A DNA stretch of 64,000 nucleotides, taken from NCBI RefSeq assembly GCF_003130075.1, contig NZ_NRCW01000007.1, positions 31,235 through 95,234 on the forward strand, given 5' to 3'. This DNA comes from Aggregatibacter segnis. GTDB lineage: Bacteria; Pseudomonadota; Gammaproteobacteria; Enterobacterales; Pasteurellaceae. Below, one piece after another: positions 32,674-44,134 of this stretch (its first letter is position 1; each line of letters opens with the position of its first letter). Position numbers and translations under genes: made by a program. Under the pieces are notes generated by a model that did no database searches, had not been told where the DNA came from, and saw nothing but the letters and a program-made list of their open reading frames with translations.

Positions 32674-33882
32674 TTAATGCAGGGATGTCACCACAACCAT
32701 AAAGCCTTTCAATACGGCGGCATTCACCAGGTCAATAAAGAATGCACCAACCATTGGTACGATTAAGAATGCTTTGTGTGATGGTCCAAAACGGCTCGTA
32801 ATTGCTTGCATATTTGCAACAGCAGTTGGTGTAGCACCAAGACCGAAACCACAGTGACCTGCACTTAACACAACCGCATCATAGTCTTTGCCCATCATGC
32901 GATAAGTCACATAGATTGCAAATGCGGCCATTAAAACGACTTGAACCACTAAGATTACCATTACCGGTAATGCCAAGCCGGCTAATTGCCATAATTTCAA
33001 AGACATTAATGCGATAGCCAAGAACAGAGACAAACCAACGTTACCTAACACATCAACGGCCGCATCCGCCACATTAAATTTGAAGATGTGCGTTAAGGTG
33101 TTGCGAATGATTACCCCGGTGAACAAACACCATACAAAGGTCGGTAATGCAAGTGCGGTGCCTTTTGTTTGCGCATCTAAGAATTGACCGATAAGCAAAC
33201 AACACGCCAACATAGTGATGGTTTCAATTAATGAACGGGTATTAATTTTACGTTGGAAAGTCGGGTGTTCAAACGCTTCTTGAATGTCGCTATTGTCTTC
33301 ATTTTCCGGGCTTTCATCACGGTGCATTTTTTTCAATAAATGACGCGCTACCGGCCCACCGATAATACCACCGGACACCAAACCAAATGTCGCACAGGCC
33401 ATAGCAAGCTCTGTCGCACCTTGTAAGCCAAATGTTTCAGTAAAGGTTTTGGCCCACGCTGCACCTGTACCATGACCACCGGTTAAGGTAACCGAACCGG
33501 CAATCAAACCGTAAGCAGGATCGATACCAAGCAACAAAGAACCGGCAACGCCTACAGTATTTTGTAATGCAATCAAAATCCCTGCAGCAACCACAAAAAT
33601 AATTAAGGGTTTTCCACCTTTAATCAATCGGGCAAAGTTAGCACTTAAACCGATAGAAGAGAAAAAGACTAACATCATTGATGTTTGTAAATTCGTATCA
33701 AAGGTAAAAGAAATACCCCAACCTTGATATAATGCCGTTAAGATGATCGCGACAAGAAAGCCGCCAACAACAGGTTCCGGAATATTGTAGTTTTTTAATA
33801 GAGAGATACGTTTTACTAAAAAGTATCCAAGTAAGAGCACAAAGCCTGCTAAAGCAAGGGTTTCATAGGTATTAAAATTCAT
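32674..33882 (-). CDS. gltS: sodium/glutamate symporter
   Basis: 402 residues, ESS family, about ten membrane segments in two inverted halves. The re-entrant loop signatures are TLTGGHGTGAAWA in the first half and LSAGHCGFGLGATPTAVANM in the second. Imports glutamate with sodium. Monocistronic, facing cpxR. Confidence 0.96.
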   Translation of the reverse strand: MNFNTYETLALAGFVLLLGYFLVKRISLLKNYNIPEPVVGGFLVAIILTALYQGWGISFTFDTNLQTSMMLVFFSSIGLSANFARLIKGGKPLIIFVVAAGILIALQNTVGVAGSLLLGIDPAYGLIAGSVTLTGGHGTGAAWAKTFTETFGLQGATELAMACATFGLVSGGIIGGPVARHLLKKMHRDESPENEDNSDIQEAFEHPTFQRKINTRSLIETITMLACCLLIGQFLDAQTKGTALALPTFVWCLFTGVIIRNTLTHIFKFNVADAAVDVLGNVGLSLFLAIALMSLKLWQLAGLALPVMVILVVQVVLMAAFAIYVTYRMMGKDYDAVVLSAGHCGFGLGATPTAVANMQAITSRFGPSHKAFLIVPMVGAFFIDLVNAAVLKGFMVVVTSLH

Positions 33883-34049
33883 AGAACAGCCTCTTTCTGA
33901 TGATTATTTATACGAAATCATCGTTGATGATTTGATATAAAATAAATTTATGCGAAGAATAAAAATTTCTATTAATCACAAAAGGAATTTCAATTTAACA
34001 GAAAAAAAACATCGCTTCTACAAAAAACTCAAAAAGATTTTCTCAATTT

Positions 34050-34484
34050 CTAACTATTTAACCAAAATGTGACCGGTCCCTCATTTACTAGACTGACTTG
34101 CATGTCCGCAGCAAATCGGCCGCATTCCACTTTCACTTTTTCACCGCACTTTTGTGCAAAATATTCATAAAGTTCGTTTGCTAACGATGGTGTTGCGCCT
34201 TTGGAAAAGCTCGGACGAAGCCCTTTTTGTGTATCCGCCACCAACGTAAATTGCGACACCACCAAGACTTCGCCGGCCACTTGTTGTATGTTCAAATTCA
34301 TCTTGTCATCTACATCACTGAAAACACGATAATTCAGGACTTTCTCCGCCAACTTATCTGCCTTTTGTCGATCATCATCCTTTTCCACGCCTAACAGCAC
34401 CAGCAGACCTTTGTCAATTTGCCCAACGATTTCACCGTCAACTTCCACTTTTGCACTGGAGACACGCTGAATTAATGCGATCAT
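34050..34484 (-). CDS. dtd: D-aminoacyl-tRNA deacylase
   Basis: 144 residues. The two active-site motifs are VSQFTL (SQxxL) and NEGPVTFWL (NxPVT with the Gly-cisPro element). It removes D-amino acids and misplaced glycine from tRNAs. It overlaps the end of yihY by four bases (ATGA), so translation is coupled. Confidence 0.97.
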   Translation of the reverse strand: MIALIQRVSSAKVEVDGEIVGQIDKGLLVLLGVEKDDDRQKADKLAEKVLNYRVFSDVDDKMNLNIQQVAGEVLVVSQFTLVADTQKGLRPSFSKGATPSLANELYEYFAQKCGEKVKVECGRFAADMQVSLVNEGPVTFWLNS

Positions 34485-35317
34485 TTTGTTTCCTCACTTT
34501 GTTCCAAATTCATCATTTTTTTCGACCGCACTTCTGCCAACACTGCTGCTAATTGTGCGCCGAGTAACACGACCGTCCAGCTTAACTGAATCCATAGCAA
34601 CATAATTGGCAGAGTGGCCATGGCGCCATAAATTAATTGATAAGACGGGAACATCACGATATACCAAGCAAAGGCTTGCTTACTCAACGTAAAAAACACC
34701 GCGGCAATCAGCGCACCGGCGGCAGAATGTTTAATACTGACTTTTTGATTCGGCACCACCATGTAAATCAGGGTAAAAATAAACCACGTGGATAAAAACG
34801 GCACAAAACTCAACAACTTCAAGCCAAAAGAAAAGTTTGACGCGCTCTCAAACATGGTTTTTACATAGGCACTGGCAGCAATACTGGCGCCAACTAACAA
34901 CGGACCAAGTGTAAGAATCAACCAATAAATCGCAAAAGAGGTGAAAATTGGCCGCGTGCCGTTGTCATGCCAAATACTGTTTAGCGTACGATCGATGGAA
35001 TTAATCAACATCAGCGCCACGACAATCAAGCTGATAATCCCCACCGCACTCATTTTTTTGGAATTATTCACAAATTCATCAATGTACTGTCCCACCATGT
35101 CGCTTGCCGACGGGGCAAAATTGGTGAAAATAAACTCTTTCAACGCACCGGTTACTTCATTAAACACCGGAAATGCCGAGAAAATAGAAAACACCACCAT
35201 AATCAACGGCACAATGGCAAGCATGGTGCTGTACGTTAAATAACCGGCGGCTTGGGTTAATTTATTCTGATTAAAACGCTGCCAAAAGGTCGTACAAAAC
35301 ATTTTCCACTCAATCAT
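34481..35317 (-). CDS. yihY: YihY/BrkB family inner membrane protein
   Basis: About 278 residues with six membrane segments. The ATG at 35315-35317 is chosen because a GGAGG site precedes it and its start overlaps the ychJ stop (ATGA). Family signature [19 protein letters not shown] and [21 protein letters not shown]. Old names 'ribonuclease BN' and 'virulence factor BrkB' are not supported by function; the role is unknown. Co-transcribed with dtd as in E. coli. Confidence 0.93.
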   Translation of the reverse strand: MIEWKMFCTTFWQRFNQNKLTQAAGYLTYSTMLAIVPLIMVVFSIFSAFPVFNEVTGALKEFIFTNFAPSASDMVGQYIDEFVNNSKKMSAVGIISLIVVALMLINSIDRTLNSIWHDNGTRPIFTSFAIYWLILTLGPLLVGASIAASAYVKTMFESASNFSFGLKLLSFVPFLSTWFIFTLIYMVVPNQKVSIKHSAAGALIAAVFFTLSKQAFAWYIVMFPSYQLIYGAMATLPIMLLWIQLSWTVVLLGAQLAAVLAEVRSKKMMNLEQSEETK

Positions 35318-35787
35318 AAAAAGCCTCCGCAACAATGCTTAAATTTTTTGCCGGAACCACACACGCAAGGTTGTTTCATCGTCGGCAGTGGCACGGTTGG
35401 ATCGACAAAATACCAACGCCCATCAATTTTCACAAAAATCGACCGCTCATGATGAGTTTGCTCCCCTTCCTCACCTTGAAAAACGGCGTGAAATTCCACC
35501 GCACTTTGGGTTTTCGTTAAGCTTTCCGTATTCAAAATTTGCAATCCCAGCCATTGCGTTTCCTCCGCCCATGCTTGAATGGCTTGTACGTTGAGTAACG
35601 CCTGTTGGCTTGACACGGTAGTTTCCACAATATAAGACACATTTTTCAACACATAAGCGGCATAACGGGAACGCATGAGCTGCTCAGCGGTTTCAGGGAA
35701 TTGCGTATGTGCATGGAAACGCCCACAACAGTCCTCATAGGATTTATTCGATTGACAAGGGCAAGCTGAATCTAAAAGTGCGGTCAT
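35314..35787 (-). CDS. ychJ: YchJ family SEC-C protein
   Basis: 157 residues with SEC-C zinc motifs at both ends: [17 protein letters not shown] near the N-terminus and [15 protein letters not shown] at the C-terminus, around an NTF2-like middle domain. The C-terminal motif is that found at the end of SecA. Function unknown (UPF0225). Part of a yiiM-ychJ-yihY-dtd unit, two bases after yiiM. Confidence 0.92.
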   Translation of the reverse strand: MTALLDSACPCQSNKSYEDCCGRFHAHTQFPETAEQLMRSRYAAYVLKNVSYIVETTVSSQQALLNVQAIQAWAEETQWLGLQILNTESLTKTQSAVEFHAVFQGEEGEQTHHERSIFVKIDGRWYFVDPTVPLPTMKQPCVCGSGKKFKHCCGGFL

Positions 35788-35789
35788 AT

Positions 35790-36458
35790 TTAACTCTGTT
35801 TTTCTTGTAATTTCATCAGTTGTGAATTTAACGAACGCTTGAACGCAGGTGCTAACACTTCAAGCGCCAAGGCTTGCTCAAGCTCATCGGTATGATTGGG
35901 GGACGACAATAAACGGTTCAAATGACGAATGGTAAATTCAGGATGCGGACGGCTCAATAATACGAGCCGATCACCTTGATGAATTACGCCCGCTTGTACC
36001 ACCCGTACATACCAACCTGACCAACCGGAACGATACACAGTTTGTTGTGTATTTGAATTATTGGTATTTTTCGACAAGCGCTCACAAGGTTTACGCGGCT
36101 GCGACACTTCCACCACGCAAGAACCGATTTGAAAACGATCTCCTACGCATACGGAATCTTCGTTTAATTCAGAAACCACAAAATTCTCGCCGTAAATCGC
36201 CGTGCCCTGATAAGAAAAATTTTCATCCAATAACGCATTTAACGCAGAAAAAGAATCTGCCGACATAAAAAAGAGCGCTTTATCCACGCCACCGTGATGG
36301 GCTTTTAGGCCCACATCATTGCCTTCCGCCCCTAGCGCATGAATATTCACAGCTTCTACCGGTTGCTTGCGAATGGCGCTTTCATAACACGAACCATCCG
36401 CAAATGTTAAAGACTGCACTTGACCGATTTTAATCACTAAAATTTCCGCATTGGACAT
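35790..36458 (-). CDS. yiiM: MOSC domain protein YiiM
   Basis: 222 residues: MOSC domain (about 35-160) with the conserved cysteine in QPRKPCERL, and a 3-alpha C-terminal domain. YiiM reduces N-hydroxylated base analogues with a molybdenum cofactor in E. coli. First gene of the four-gene unit on the minus strand. Confidence 0.93.
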   Translation of the reverse strand: MSNAEILVIKIGQVQSLTFADGSCYESAIRKQPVEAVNIHALGAEGNDVGLKAHHGGVDKALFFMSADSFSALNALLDENFSYQGTAIYGENFVVSELNEDSVCVGDRFQIGSCVVEVSQPRKPCERLSKNTNNSNTQQTVYRSGWSGWYVRVVQAGVIHQGDRLVLLSRPHPEFTIRHLNRLLSSPNHTDELEQALALEVLAPAFKRSLNSQLMKLQEKQS

Positions 36459-36586
36459 ACGTTACCTCAAACTGCATAAATGAAATGAGGCAAATTATAC
36501 CGTAAAAACATAATCTTTTTTGACCCCACTGACTTTTTTAAATATCATTCTTTGCACAATACGCAATCAATTAGGAATAACAAAAT

Positions 36587-38086
36587 ATGCAATATTTACT
36601 CGCCCAAACCAGCCAAAACCAACAACTCGGCATTACCGCGAAAATGGCTAACCGCCACGGTTTAATCGCCGGCGCCACCGGCACAGGTAAAACCGTGACA
36701 TTACGCAAAATGGCGGAAGCCTTTAGTGACGATGGCGTGCCGGTGTTTTTAGTGGATGTGAAAGGCGATCTTTCCGGCTTAGTGCAACCGGGCGCGATGC
36801 AAGGCAAAATCGCCGAGCGTATTGAACAATTCAATTTAGGCGGCGAAAGCTATTTGAGTGGTTATCCTGTTTCCTTCTGGGACGTGTTCGGTGAAACCGG
36901 CATTCCGCTCCGTACCACCATTTCCGAAATGGGGCCGTTGTTGCTCTCCCGTTTATTAAACCTCAACACGACGCAAGAAGGCTTGCTCAACCTCGTGTTC
37001 CGTGTGGCGGATGACAAAGGCTTATTGCTTATCGACCTAAAAGACCTGCGCGCTATGCTGAAATATGTGGCGGAAAATGCCAAAACCTTCCAAGTGGAAT
37101 ATGGCAACGTGTCCGCCGCCAGCGTGGGCGCCATTCAACGTGCCTTATTAACCTTAGAAAACGAAGGTGCGGCCAATTTATTCGGCGAACCGGCTCTGAA
37201 CTTAGATGACTGGCTACAAACCCGTGATGGTCGCGGTGTCATCAATGTACTGAATTCGGAAAAATTAATTAACTCTCCACGTATGTACAGTGCGTTCTTG
37301 CTTTGGTTAATGGCAGAATTGTTTGAACAATTGCAGGAAGTGGGCGACCCCGACAAACCGAAATTTGTGATGTTCTTTGACGAAGCACATTTACTGTTTG
37401 ACGGTGCACCAAGCGTGTTGGTGGATAAAGTGGAGCAGGTCGTGCGTTTAATTCGTTCCAAAGGCGTGGGCATTTATTTCGTGACCCAAAACCCGTTGGA
37501 TTTACCGGACACCGTGCTCGGTCAATTAGGTAACCGCGTACAACACGCCTTGCGCGCCTTTACGCCACGCGATCAAAAGGCGGTGAAATCAGCCGCGGAA
37601 ACCTTCCGTTCCAACCCGAAGATAAACGTGGTTGAAACCATTTCAACACTCGGCGTAGGCCAGGCATTAGTCTCGTTCTTAGATGAAAAAGGTATGCCGA
37701 CACCGGTGGAAATTGCTTACATTTTCCCACCGAAAAGCCAATTAGCGCCAATTACTGCCGAACAACGCACCGCTTGGGTGAAAGACGACGATTTGTATGC
37801 CTTCTATAAAGATTATGTGGATAACGAATCTGCTTTTGAGGTGTTAAACCAACAAGCGGATTTAGCCGCTGTAGCGCAAAAACAAGCGGAACAAGCCAAG
37901 CAGGAAGAAGAAAACGGCATTATGGGTAGCCTCAGCCGCATGATTTTCGGCACCAAAAAACGTGGCGAACAACTAACCGTAACTGAAGAATTGGTCAGTG
38001 GCGTAGCAAAATCCGTGGGACGCAACATCTGCAATCAAATCACCAAACAAATTATGCGTGGGATTTTGGGCGCGTTTAAAAAATAA
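36587..38086 (+). CDS. HerA-like ATPase / DUF853 protein YjgR
   Basis: 499 residues, RecA-fold ATPase of the HerA/FtsK group. Walker A GATGTGKT near residues 28-35, Walker B VMFFDEAHLL around 265; middle motifs RVQHALRAFTPRDQKAVKSAA. The C-terminal 60 residues have a Gln/Glu-rich helix then a basic helix. Widespread in proteobacteria, function unproven. Stand-alone gene, not next to a nuclease NurA-like partner. Confidence 0.9.
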   Translation: MQYLLAQTSQNQQLGITAKMANRHGLIAGATGTGKTVTLRKMAEAFSDDGVPVFLVDVKGDLSGLVQPGAMQGKIAERIEQFNLGGESYLSGYPVSFWDVFGETGIPLRTTISEMGPLLLSRLLNLNTTQEGLLNLVFRVADDKGLLLIDLKDLRAMLKYVAENAKTFQVEYGNVSAASVGAIQRALLTLENEGAANLFGEPALNLDDWLQTRDGRGVINVLNSEKLINSPRMYSAFLLWLMAELFEQLQEVGDPDKPKFVMFFDEAHLLFDGAPSVLVDKVEQVVRLIRSKGVGIYFVTQNPLDLPDTVLGQLGNRVQHALRAFTPRDQKAVKSAAETFRSNPKINVVETISTLGVGQALVSFLDEKGMPTPVEIAYIFPPKSQLAPITAEQRTAWVKDDDLYAFYKDYVDNESAFEVLNQQADLAAVAQKQAEQAKQEEENGIMGSLSRMIFGTKKRGEQLTVTEELVSGVAKSVGRNICNQITKQIMRGILGAFKK

Positions 38087-38104
38087 AATTCATCCGAAAA
38101 ATGA

Positions 38105-38160
38105 ACCGCACTTTTTGATATTCACTGACGATATTCTCTAAAAAGTGCGGTCATTTTTTT
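38105..38160 (+). terminator. terminator after the HerA-like gene, inverted uptake signals
   Basis: ACCGCACTTTTT (38105-38116) pairs with AAAAAGTGCGGT (38140-38151), loop 23 bases, then T7. Confidence 0.8.
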
Positions 38161-38327
38161 TAATGTTTTTCACTCTTCATTACTCAGTCTTTAATCAAGA
38201 ATAATTCTCATCTATAATCACACCTATTAATAAGAGAAATCACTTTCCCACGACGGCAGTTTACGCCGTACTGCCCGCCATAGCTTTATTCCACTGCAAA
38301 CAAGCAGGATAAACATAAGGAGTAACT

Positions 38328-39143
38328 ATGTTTCAAATTCAAGATGCGGTCAGCGAAACCCTGCTTATTCCGCTATATATGCGTTATCGAGAATCATTAA
38401 AACCCAATCCGATTATTCATGATGAATCGGCGCTGCGCCTGATTCCGCAAATCGATTATGATTTCAGTAAATTTGATACCGCCGTACACAGTTCCGTAGG
38501 TTCGGCGATTCGCGCCGCATATTTGGATAACGTGACTAAAGACTTTATTCAACACCATCAACAACCGATTATCGTGATGGTCGGCTGCGGGCTGGATGCG
38601 CGTCATGAGCGTGTTGGTGATATCGGCAAAAACATTCCTTTCTATGAACTGGATTTGCCTGATGTCATTGCATTACGCAAGCAAATGATGCCGCCGGCGG
38701 AAAACGAAATTTTATTGCCTGCGTCAGCCTTTGAAACGGATTGGATGGATGCATTGCGGGCGCAATACCCATACGCTTCGTTTTTATTTGTGATTGAAGG
38801 GGTGTTGATGTATTTCACTAAGTCGCAGGTAAAAAAACTGTTTAAAGATTTAGCCGCCCGTTTTAGCGGCGGAGAAATCGTTTTTGATATCGGTAGCACT
38901 TGGATGAGCCGCAATTCGCAAAAACATCACGATGTAATAAAACACATGCGGGCAAAATTTGATTACGGCTGTGATGACGATCATGAAATGGAGCATTGGG
39001 CAAATAATCTGCAACTGATCTCGGCAAAATATATGCCCGATTTCCCGGCTTGGAAACGTGTCGGTTTGCTAAAAGTCGCCATCATGTGGCTCGTTCCGAC
39101 AATCCGCAAATCCTACCGTTTCCTGCGCTATAGAATTACCTAA
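38328..39143 (+). CDS. class I SAM-dependent methyltransferase (leucine carboxymethyltransferase-like)
   Basis: 271 residues of the LCMT/TcmP-like family. The SAM site is IVMVGCGLDARHERVG; downstream VIEGVLMYFTKSQVKKLF is the family's characteristic motif, and ELDLPDVIALRK follows the second strand. Substrate unknown. Strong AAGGAG ribosome site. It is monocistronic, and nothing next to it points to a natural-product cluster. Confidence 0.88.
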   Translation: MFQIQDAVSETLLIPLYMRYRESLKPNPIIHDESALRLIPQIDYDFSKFDTAVHSSVGSAIRAAYLDNVTKDFIQHHQQPIIVMVGCGLDARHERVGDIGKNIPFYELDLPDVIALRKQMMPPAENEILLPASAFETDWMDALRAQYPYASFLFVIEGVLMYFTKSQVKKLFKDLAARFSGGEIVFDIGSTWMSRNSQKHHDVIKHMRAKFDYGCDDDHEMEHWANNLQLISAKYMPDFPAWKRVGLLKVAIMWLVPTIRKSYRFLRYRIT

Positions 39144-39160
39144 AACTTGAGGTAAAAAAA

Positions 39161-39200
39161 GACCGCACTTTGATTTTGTCATTCAAAGTGCGGTCAGAAT
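39161..39200. terminator. terminator between methyltransferase gene and glmS
   Basis: GACCGCACTTTGA (39161-39173) and TCAAAGTGCGGTC (39183-39195) pair over 13 bases; inverted uptake signals with A- and T-rich flanks. Confidence 0.85.
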
Positions 39201-39218
39201 TTCAAACGTTTTTCGGGA

Positions 39219-41051
39219 TTATTCCACTGTTACCGCCTTCGCCAAGTTACGAGGCTGATCCACATCGGTGCCTTTGATTAAGGCAATGTGGTAGGCCAAT
39301 AATTGCATCGGCACGGTGTAATAAATCGGCGCGGTGATTTCGCTTACCGTCGGCATGGTGATAATTTTCATGCCATCGGCTTCGGTAAATCCGGCTTCTT
39401 TATCGGCGAAAACATACAACTGACCGCCACGGGCACGTACTTCTTCAATGTTGGATTTGATTTTTTCCAATAATTCATTGTTTGGCGCCACCACAATTAC
39501 CGGCATATCGGCATCGATTAATGCTAATGGACCATGCTTCAATTCACCGGCAGCATAGGCTTCTGCGTGAATGTAAGAAATTTCTTTTAATTTTAGCGAT
39601 GCTTCCATGGCTATCGGGTAAAACGCGCCACGACCTAAAAATAACGCATGGTTCTTTTCAGCAAAATCTTCCGCGAGCTGCTCAATGTGTTGATCAAAAG
39701 CCAGGGCTTTTTCAATTTCTGCCGGTAATGCTTCTAACGCTTTCACGATCTCCTGTTCTTTCTCAGCCGAGAGCGTGCCTTTCGCTTTACCAACCGCGAC
39801 CACCAACATTAATAACGCGGCTAACTGTGTGGTAAAGGCTTTGGTGGATGCCACGCCGATTTCCACGCCTGCACGGGTCATGAAGGCTAAATCCGATTCG
39901 CGTACCAAAGAAGAGCTGGCAACGTTACAAATCGTCATGGCCGCCATGTAGCCTTTTTGTTTCGCCAAGCGTAACGCCGCCAAGGTATCGGCGGTTTCAC
40001 CGGATTGGGAAATCGTAATCAACAAACTGTTCGGGCGGGTCACAAATTTGCGATAACGGAATTCGGAAGCGATTTCCACATCACAACTGATACCGGCTAA
40101 ACTTTCAAACCAGTAGCGCGACACCATGCCGGAATTGTAAGAGGTTCCACAAGCGACAATTTGAATGTGTTCCACTTTCTCTAAAATGTCTTTTGCACCG
40201 TTGCCAATGGATTGAATGACTAAATTATCGTGAGTCAAACGACCTTGCATGGTATTCACTAGCGCAGTCGGTTGTTCATAAATTTCTTTCTGCATGTAAT
40301 GGCGGAATTTTCCTTTCTCCGCGGCGTCATTTTCGGCGTTGGAATCATGCAGACTGCGCTCTACTTTATTACCGTCACAATCATAAATGTCCACAGAACG
40401 ACGGGTAATTTCCGCAATATCGCCTTCTTCCAAATAAATGAAGCGACGGGTAACGCTTAACAACGCCAACTGATCGGAGGCCAAGAAGTTTTCACCAATC
40501 CCAAGACCGATAACCAATGGGCTACCGGAACGAGCCGCCACTAAATGTTCCGGATGCATGCGATCCATCACGACCATGCCATACGCGCCGGTCAGTTGCT
40601 TCACCACACTTTGTACCGCAGCCAATAAACTTTCTGTACTGCGCATTTCCCACTCCACCAAATGCGCAATCACCTCTGTGTCGGTTTGAGAAGTAAAAAT
40701 ATAACCACGGGATTTTAGCAATGTCCGTAATTCTTCATAATTTTCGATAATACCGTTATGTACCACGGCAAAATTACCGGAAACGTGCGGGTGGGCATTA
40801 TCTTCCGAAGGGGCGCCATGAGTTGCCCAACGGGTATGCGCAATGCCAGTGCCCCCAATAATCGGCGATTTTTCTACCGCCTCATCAAGCGCTTTGACCT
40901 TACCTAAGCAACGAATACGTCGTAATTCGTGCTGTGCATCCACCACCGCTAAACCGGCCGAGTCATAACCGCGATATTCAAGACGATGTAATCCGTTAAT
41001 TAAAATTTCTGCAACATCACGTTGAGCGACTGCACCAACAATTCCACACAT
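39219..41051 (-). CDS. glmS: glutamine-fructose-6-phosphate aminotransferase (isomerizing)
   Basis: 610 residues. N-terminal Ntn amidotransferase domain with catalytic Cys after Met1 (MCGIVGA), two SIS domains (about 290-430 and 460-600) with CGTSYNSG and SQSGETADT, and the C-terminal AKAVTVE that closes the active site. First step to UDP-GlcNAc. It follows a DeoR-type regulator gene on the same strand, 56 bases away, so a shared transcript is likely. Confidence 0.98.
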   Translation of the reverse strand: MCGIVGAVAQRDVAEILINGLHRLEYRGYDSAGLAVVDAQHELRRIRCLGKVKALDEAVEKSPIIGGTGIAHTRWATHGAPSEDNAHPHVSGNFAVVHNGIIENYEELRTLLKSRGYIFTSQTDTEVIAHLVEWEMRSTESLLAAVQSVVKQLTGAYGMVVMDRMHPEHLVAARSGSPLVIGLGIGENFLASDQLALLSVTRRFIYLEEGDIAEITRRSVDIYDCDGNKVERSLHDSNAENDAAEKGKFRHYMQKEIYEQPTALVNTMQGRLTHDNLVIQSIGNGAKDILEKVEHIQIVACGTSYNSGMVSRYWFESLAGISCDVEIASEFRYRKFVTRPNSLLITISQSGETADTLAALRLAKQKGYMAAMTICNVASSSLVRESDLAFMTRAGVEIGVASTKAFTTQLAALLMLVVAVGKAKGTLSAEKEQEIVKALEALPAEIEKALAFDQHIEQLAEDFAEKNHALFLGRGAFYPIAMEASLKLKEISYIHAEAYAAGELKHGPLALIDADMPVIVVAPNNELLEKIKSNIEEVRARGGQLYVFADKEAGFTEADGMKIITMPTVSEITAPIYYTVPMQLLAYHIALIKGTDVDQPRNLAKAVTVE

Positions 41052-41107
41052 AAATTTTGCTCTCCTAAATTCAATTTAAAAAAACACTCATCAAAACGAC
41101 CGCACTT

Positions 41108-41884
41108 TTAAGCACAAATAACTTCCACGCCATGTGCCTCTATGCGTTTTTTACTTTCTTCCGACAACAAATTGTCCGTAATCAACACATCAATTTGTTG
41201 CCATACCAATTCAACGTTAGGCATCTTCCGCCCTATTTTTTGTGATTCCACCATCACAATCACTTCACGAGCGACCTCTGCCATCACCTGGCTTAAGCCA
41301 ACTAACTCGTTAAACGTTGTCGTTCCTCGCTCAAAATCAATCCCATCAGCCCCAATAAACAACTGATCAAAGTTATAGGAACGCAATACTTGTTCCGCAA
41401 CTTTACCTTGAAAAGACTCTGAAGCTTTATCCCATGTCCCCCCCGTCATTAATAAGGTAGGTTCATTTTCTAGGGAACGCAGTTCATTCGCCACATACAT
41501 AGAATTGGTCATCACCACCAATCCTTGCTTGTTGTTCAACTGTTTAATCAACGCCGCCGTAGTGGTGCCGCTATCAATAATAATGCGATTGTGATCTAAA
41601 ATACGTTCTGCTGCCCGTTTAGCAATCGACAACTTTCGTTCCGAAAGAAAATCTTCTTGCTCATCTTCAATGAGTTCTTGCGGGATTAATATCGCCCCAC
41701 CGTAACGGCGCACTAAAAAACCATTGTTTTCTAACACCGTTAAGTCTTTACGAATCGTCACTTCCGATGTATCAAACAATTGGACAAGCTGATCAACGCT
41801 AACTTCTCCGCGTTCCAGTAATAATTGCATGATGCCGTGGCGGCGTTGTTGGGTATTGCGAGGCTGAATGTGTCGTTTAGTCAT
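41108..41884 (-). CDS. DeoR/GlpR family transcriptional regulator upstream of glmS
   Basis: About 258 residues; the ATG at 41882-41884 is preferred to a TTG two codons earlier. N-terminal helix-turn-helix (about 20-70) with VSVDQLVQLFDTSEVTIRKDLTVLE and RRYGGA, then a sugar-phosphate-binding ISOCOT domain with DSGTTTAAL. Regulators of this family bind phosphorylated sugars; the glmS neighbour suggests an amino-sugar phosphate as effector. Confidence 0.9.
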   Translation of the reverse strand: MTKRHIQPRNTQQRRHGIMQLLLERGEVSVDQLVQLFDTSEVTIRKDLTVLENNGFLVRRYGGAILIPQELIEDEQEDFLSERKLSIAKRAAERILDHNRIIIDSGTTTAALIKQLNNKQGLVVMTNSMYVANELRSLENEPTLLMTGGTWDKASESFQGKVAEQVLRSYNFDQLFIGADGIDFERGTTTFNELVGLSQVMAEVAREVIVMVESQKIGRKMPNVELVWQQIDVLITDNLLSEESKKRIEAHGVEVICA

Positions 41885-41967
41885 TTCCAAACCAAAATAG
41901 TTCCAGTTAAATTTCGATTCGAAAGTTTATAGTCATTTAGAAAGGATGTAAATAAAAAGATAGGCAA

Positions 41968-41998
41968 CAAAAAACCCTGTTTACTGGAAACAGGGCTT
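41968..41998 (-). terminator. hupA terminator
   Basis: CCCTGTTT (41975-41982) and AAACAGGG (41988-41995), loop of five, with T6 following on the minus strand. Confidence 0.92.
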
Positions 41999-42020
41999 GA
42001 AGATTAAATATCAGAACTAA

Positions 42021-42293
42021 TTATTTAACAGCATCTTTTAATGCTTTACCAGAAACGAATGCCGGCACTTTAGAAGCCGCAATTTTAATTTCTGCGCCAG
42101 TTTGCGGATTACGACCGGTACGTTCTTTGCGCGCATTTACTTTAAATGTACCGAAACCGATTAATTGTACGGCATCACCTTTCTTTAAACTTTCGGTGAT
42201 TGCATCTAAAGTTGCTTCTAAAGCTGCTTTAGCTTGTTTTTTATTTAATTCAGCGGCGCTTGCAATAGCATCAATTAAATCTGTTTTGTTCAT
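42021..42293 (-). CDS. hupA: DNA-binding protein HU-alpha
   Basis: 90 residues, full length. [25 protein letters not shown] start and the DNA-arm signature [21 protein letters not shown]. Bends and compacts DNA as a dimer. In the 5' region a bulged hairpin TGAATAAGTAT / ATACCTTATTCA (42332-42360) lies about 40 bases upstream of the start. Confidence 0.97.
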   Translation of the reverse strand: MNKTDLIDAIASAAELNKKQAKAALEATLDAITESLKKGDAVQLIGFGTFKVNARKERTGRNPQTGAEIKIAASKVPAFVSGKALKDAVK

Positions 42294-42455
42294 AGATTAG
42301 TACCTTCTATTTTTAAAAATTTAACAGTGGCTGAATAAGTATTTTAAGATACCTTATTCAATAAGCCAGAATCACTGCAATGAGTGCAGGCAAAGCTTAA
42401 TCTAAGTTGCCTTGAAAACAAAGCAGGATTTTTAAAATTTGTGGAAAAAATCACA

Positions 42456-43049
42456 TTATTGGTCAATTTTTACACATATATTTGAAACTCCCACCTCGCG
42501 TAACTCATTTTTTAAATCAGAAATCAACTCAACGTTGTGTTTTTCAGCCTCTTTCAATGTACGATAAATCAGCCATTGCACGTCTAATTCCTGCTGAATT
42601 TCTTCCGTTTCCTTTAATTCTGCTTCGGATAATTCACGGCCATTTTGCTCGACTAATAAATCGGCCACCGTTTGCAGAGAAAGTTCACTCAACTTAACTG
42701 CTTGCATACATGAATCGCCGGCGATGATCGTATGCAACACTTCAGCAAGCCCCTCACAGGCATCCAACGCCGGTACGACACCGTAAAAATCATAGTCATT
42801 CACATCGGGAATAATGTTTTCTAACTTCTCTAACTGATTTTCAAAATTGATGTTGGCATCTTTAACCGTTAAATATTCCCACACTAAATTCAAAATATTG
42901 TGATATACCTTGGCATTTTGTGGCTGTTCTGTGATTTGGCAGAATAAATGGTAGTTGGGATACATTCGCTCACATAAGCACGCCATAAAAGTTAAATGCT
43001 GCCAAGTGGCGAGATTTTCTAAACGTTTCTGAATCGGATTTCGCATCAT
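42456..43049 (-). CDS. yjaG: YjaG family protein (DUF416)
   Basis: 197 residues, DUF416, with the typical FMACLCERMYPNYHLF segment and an acidic C-terminal helix. Function unknown; located between hemE and hupA as in enterobacteria. Confidence 0.93.
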   Translation of the reverse strand: MMRNPIQKRLENLATWQHLTFMACLCERMYPNYHLFCQITEQPQNAKVYHNILNLVWEYLTVKDANINFENQLEKLENIIPDVNDYDFYGVVPALDACEGLAEVLHTIIAGDSCMQAVKLSELSLQTVADLLVEQNGRELSEAELKETEEIQQELDVQWLIYRTLKEAEKHNVELISDLKNELREVGVSNICVKIDQ

Positions 43050-43063
43050 TTTTTCTCCGCACT

Positions 43064-44128
43064 TTAGCGATGATAAGGTTTAGAGAGTTGATGTACGGCA
43101 TCTACCAACACTTTCGGGCTTTCTTCCGGCACATCCTGATGAATGCCATGCCCAAGATTAAATACGTGACCACTCCCTTCACCAAACGCCGCTAAAATTG
43201 ACCGCACTTCGTCTTCAATTCGGCCGGCAGGCGCATAGAGCACGCTCGGATCCATGTTGCCTTGCAATGCCACTTTATGCCCTACGCGGCGGCGTGCCTC
43301 GGCGATATCCACCGTCCAATCCAAGCCTACCGCATCACAACCGGTGTCAGCAATGGCTTCTAACCATAATCCGCCCCCTTTGGTAAATAAGGTGACCGGC
43401 ACACGACGCCCCTTATGCTCGCGAATCAAACCATCCACGATTTTGTGCATATAACGTAAAGAAAACTCGGGATACTCACGATACGCCAACACGCCGCCCC
43501 ATGTATCAAACACCATGACCGCCTGCGCACCGGCTTTAATTTGCGCATTTAAGTAAAGAATCACGCTGTCTGCCAGTTTATCTAACAAGGCGTGTAATAA
43601 GTGCGGTTCGCTATACAGCATTTTTTTAATTTTCGTAAAGGCTTTAGAAGAACCGCCTTCCACCATATAAGTGGCCAATGTCCACGGACTACCGGAAAAG
43701 CCGATAAGTGGCACTTCACCATTGAGTTCACGACGAATCGTGCGCACTGCATTCATCACATATTGCAGTTCTTGTTCCGGATCCGGAATAGGTAAATTTT
43801 CCACCGCACTTTTGCTGTCAATAACCCGTTCAAATTTCGGCCCTTCACCGGCACCAAAGCTTAAGCCGAGACCCATGGCATCAGGAATCGTTAAAATATC
43901 GGAAAATAAAATCGCGGCATCCAAAGCATAACGGCGCAACGGTTGTAATGTCACCTCACAAGCCAAATCCGCATTACGACACAAAGACATAAAATCACCG
44001 GCTTGCGCACGAGTGGCTTTGTATTCCGGCAAATACCGCCCCGCTTGGCGCATCATCCAAATCGGCGTCATATCCACAGGTTGACGTAAAAGGGCTCTTA
44101 AATAACGGTCATTTTTTAATGTGCTCAT
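43064..44128 (-). CDS. hemE: uroporphyrinogen decarboxylase
   Basis: 354 residues, (beta/alpha)8 barrel. N-terminal signature [15 protein letters not shown] and the second signature [13 protein letters not shown]. It removes four carboxyl groups from uroporphyrinogen III in heme synthesis. Follows nudC by six bases and precedes yjaG by 14, giving a nudC-hemE-yjaG unit. Confidence 0.98.
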   Translation of the reverse strand: MSTLKNDRYLRALLRQPVDMTPIWMMRQAGRYLPEYKATRAQAGDFMSLCRNADLACEVTLQPLRRYALDAAILFSDILTIPDAMGLGLSFGAGEGPKFERVIDSKSAVENLPIPDPEQELQYVMNAVRTIRRELNGEVPLIGFSGSPWTLATYMVEGGSSKAFTKIKKMLYSEPHLLHALLDKLADSVILYLNAQIKAGAQAVMVFDTWGGVLAYREYPEFSLRYMHKIVDGLIREHKGRRVPVTLFTKGGGLWLEAIADTGCDAVGLDWTVDIAEARRRVGHKVALQGNMDPSVLYAPAGRIEDEVRSILAAFGEGSGHVFNLGHGIHQDVPEESPKVLVDAVHQLSKPYHR

Positions 44129-44134
44129 AAAACC

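Noticed and set aside
38198..38218. Fur-box-like ATAATTCTCATC upstream of the methyltransferase gene
   Set aside because: Only part of the 19-base Fur consensus matches and the AT-rich context makes chance likely; no iron-related neighbour.
41052..41107. glmS ribozyme before glmS
   Set aside because: The gap is only 56 bases and contains an uptake signal; no ribozyme core is present, as expected outside Firmicutes.
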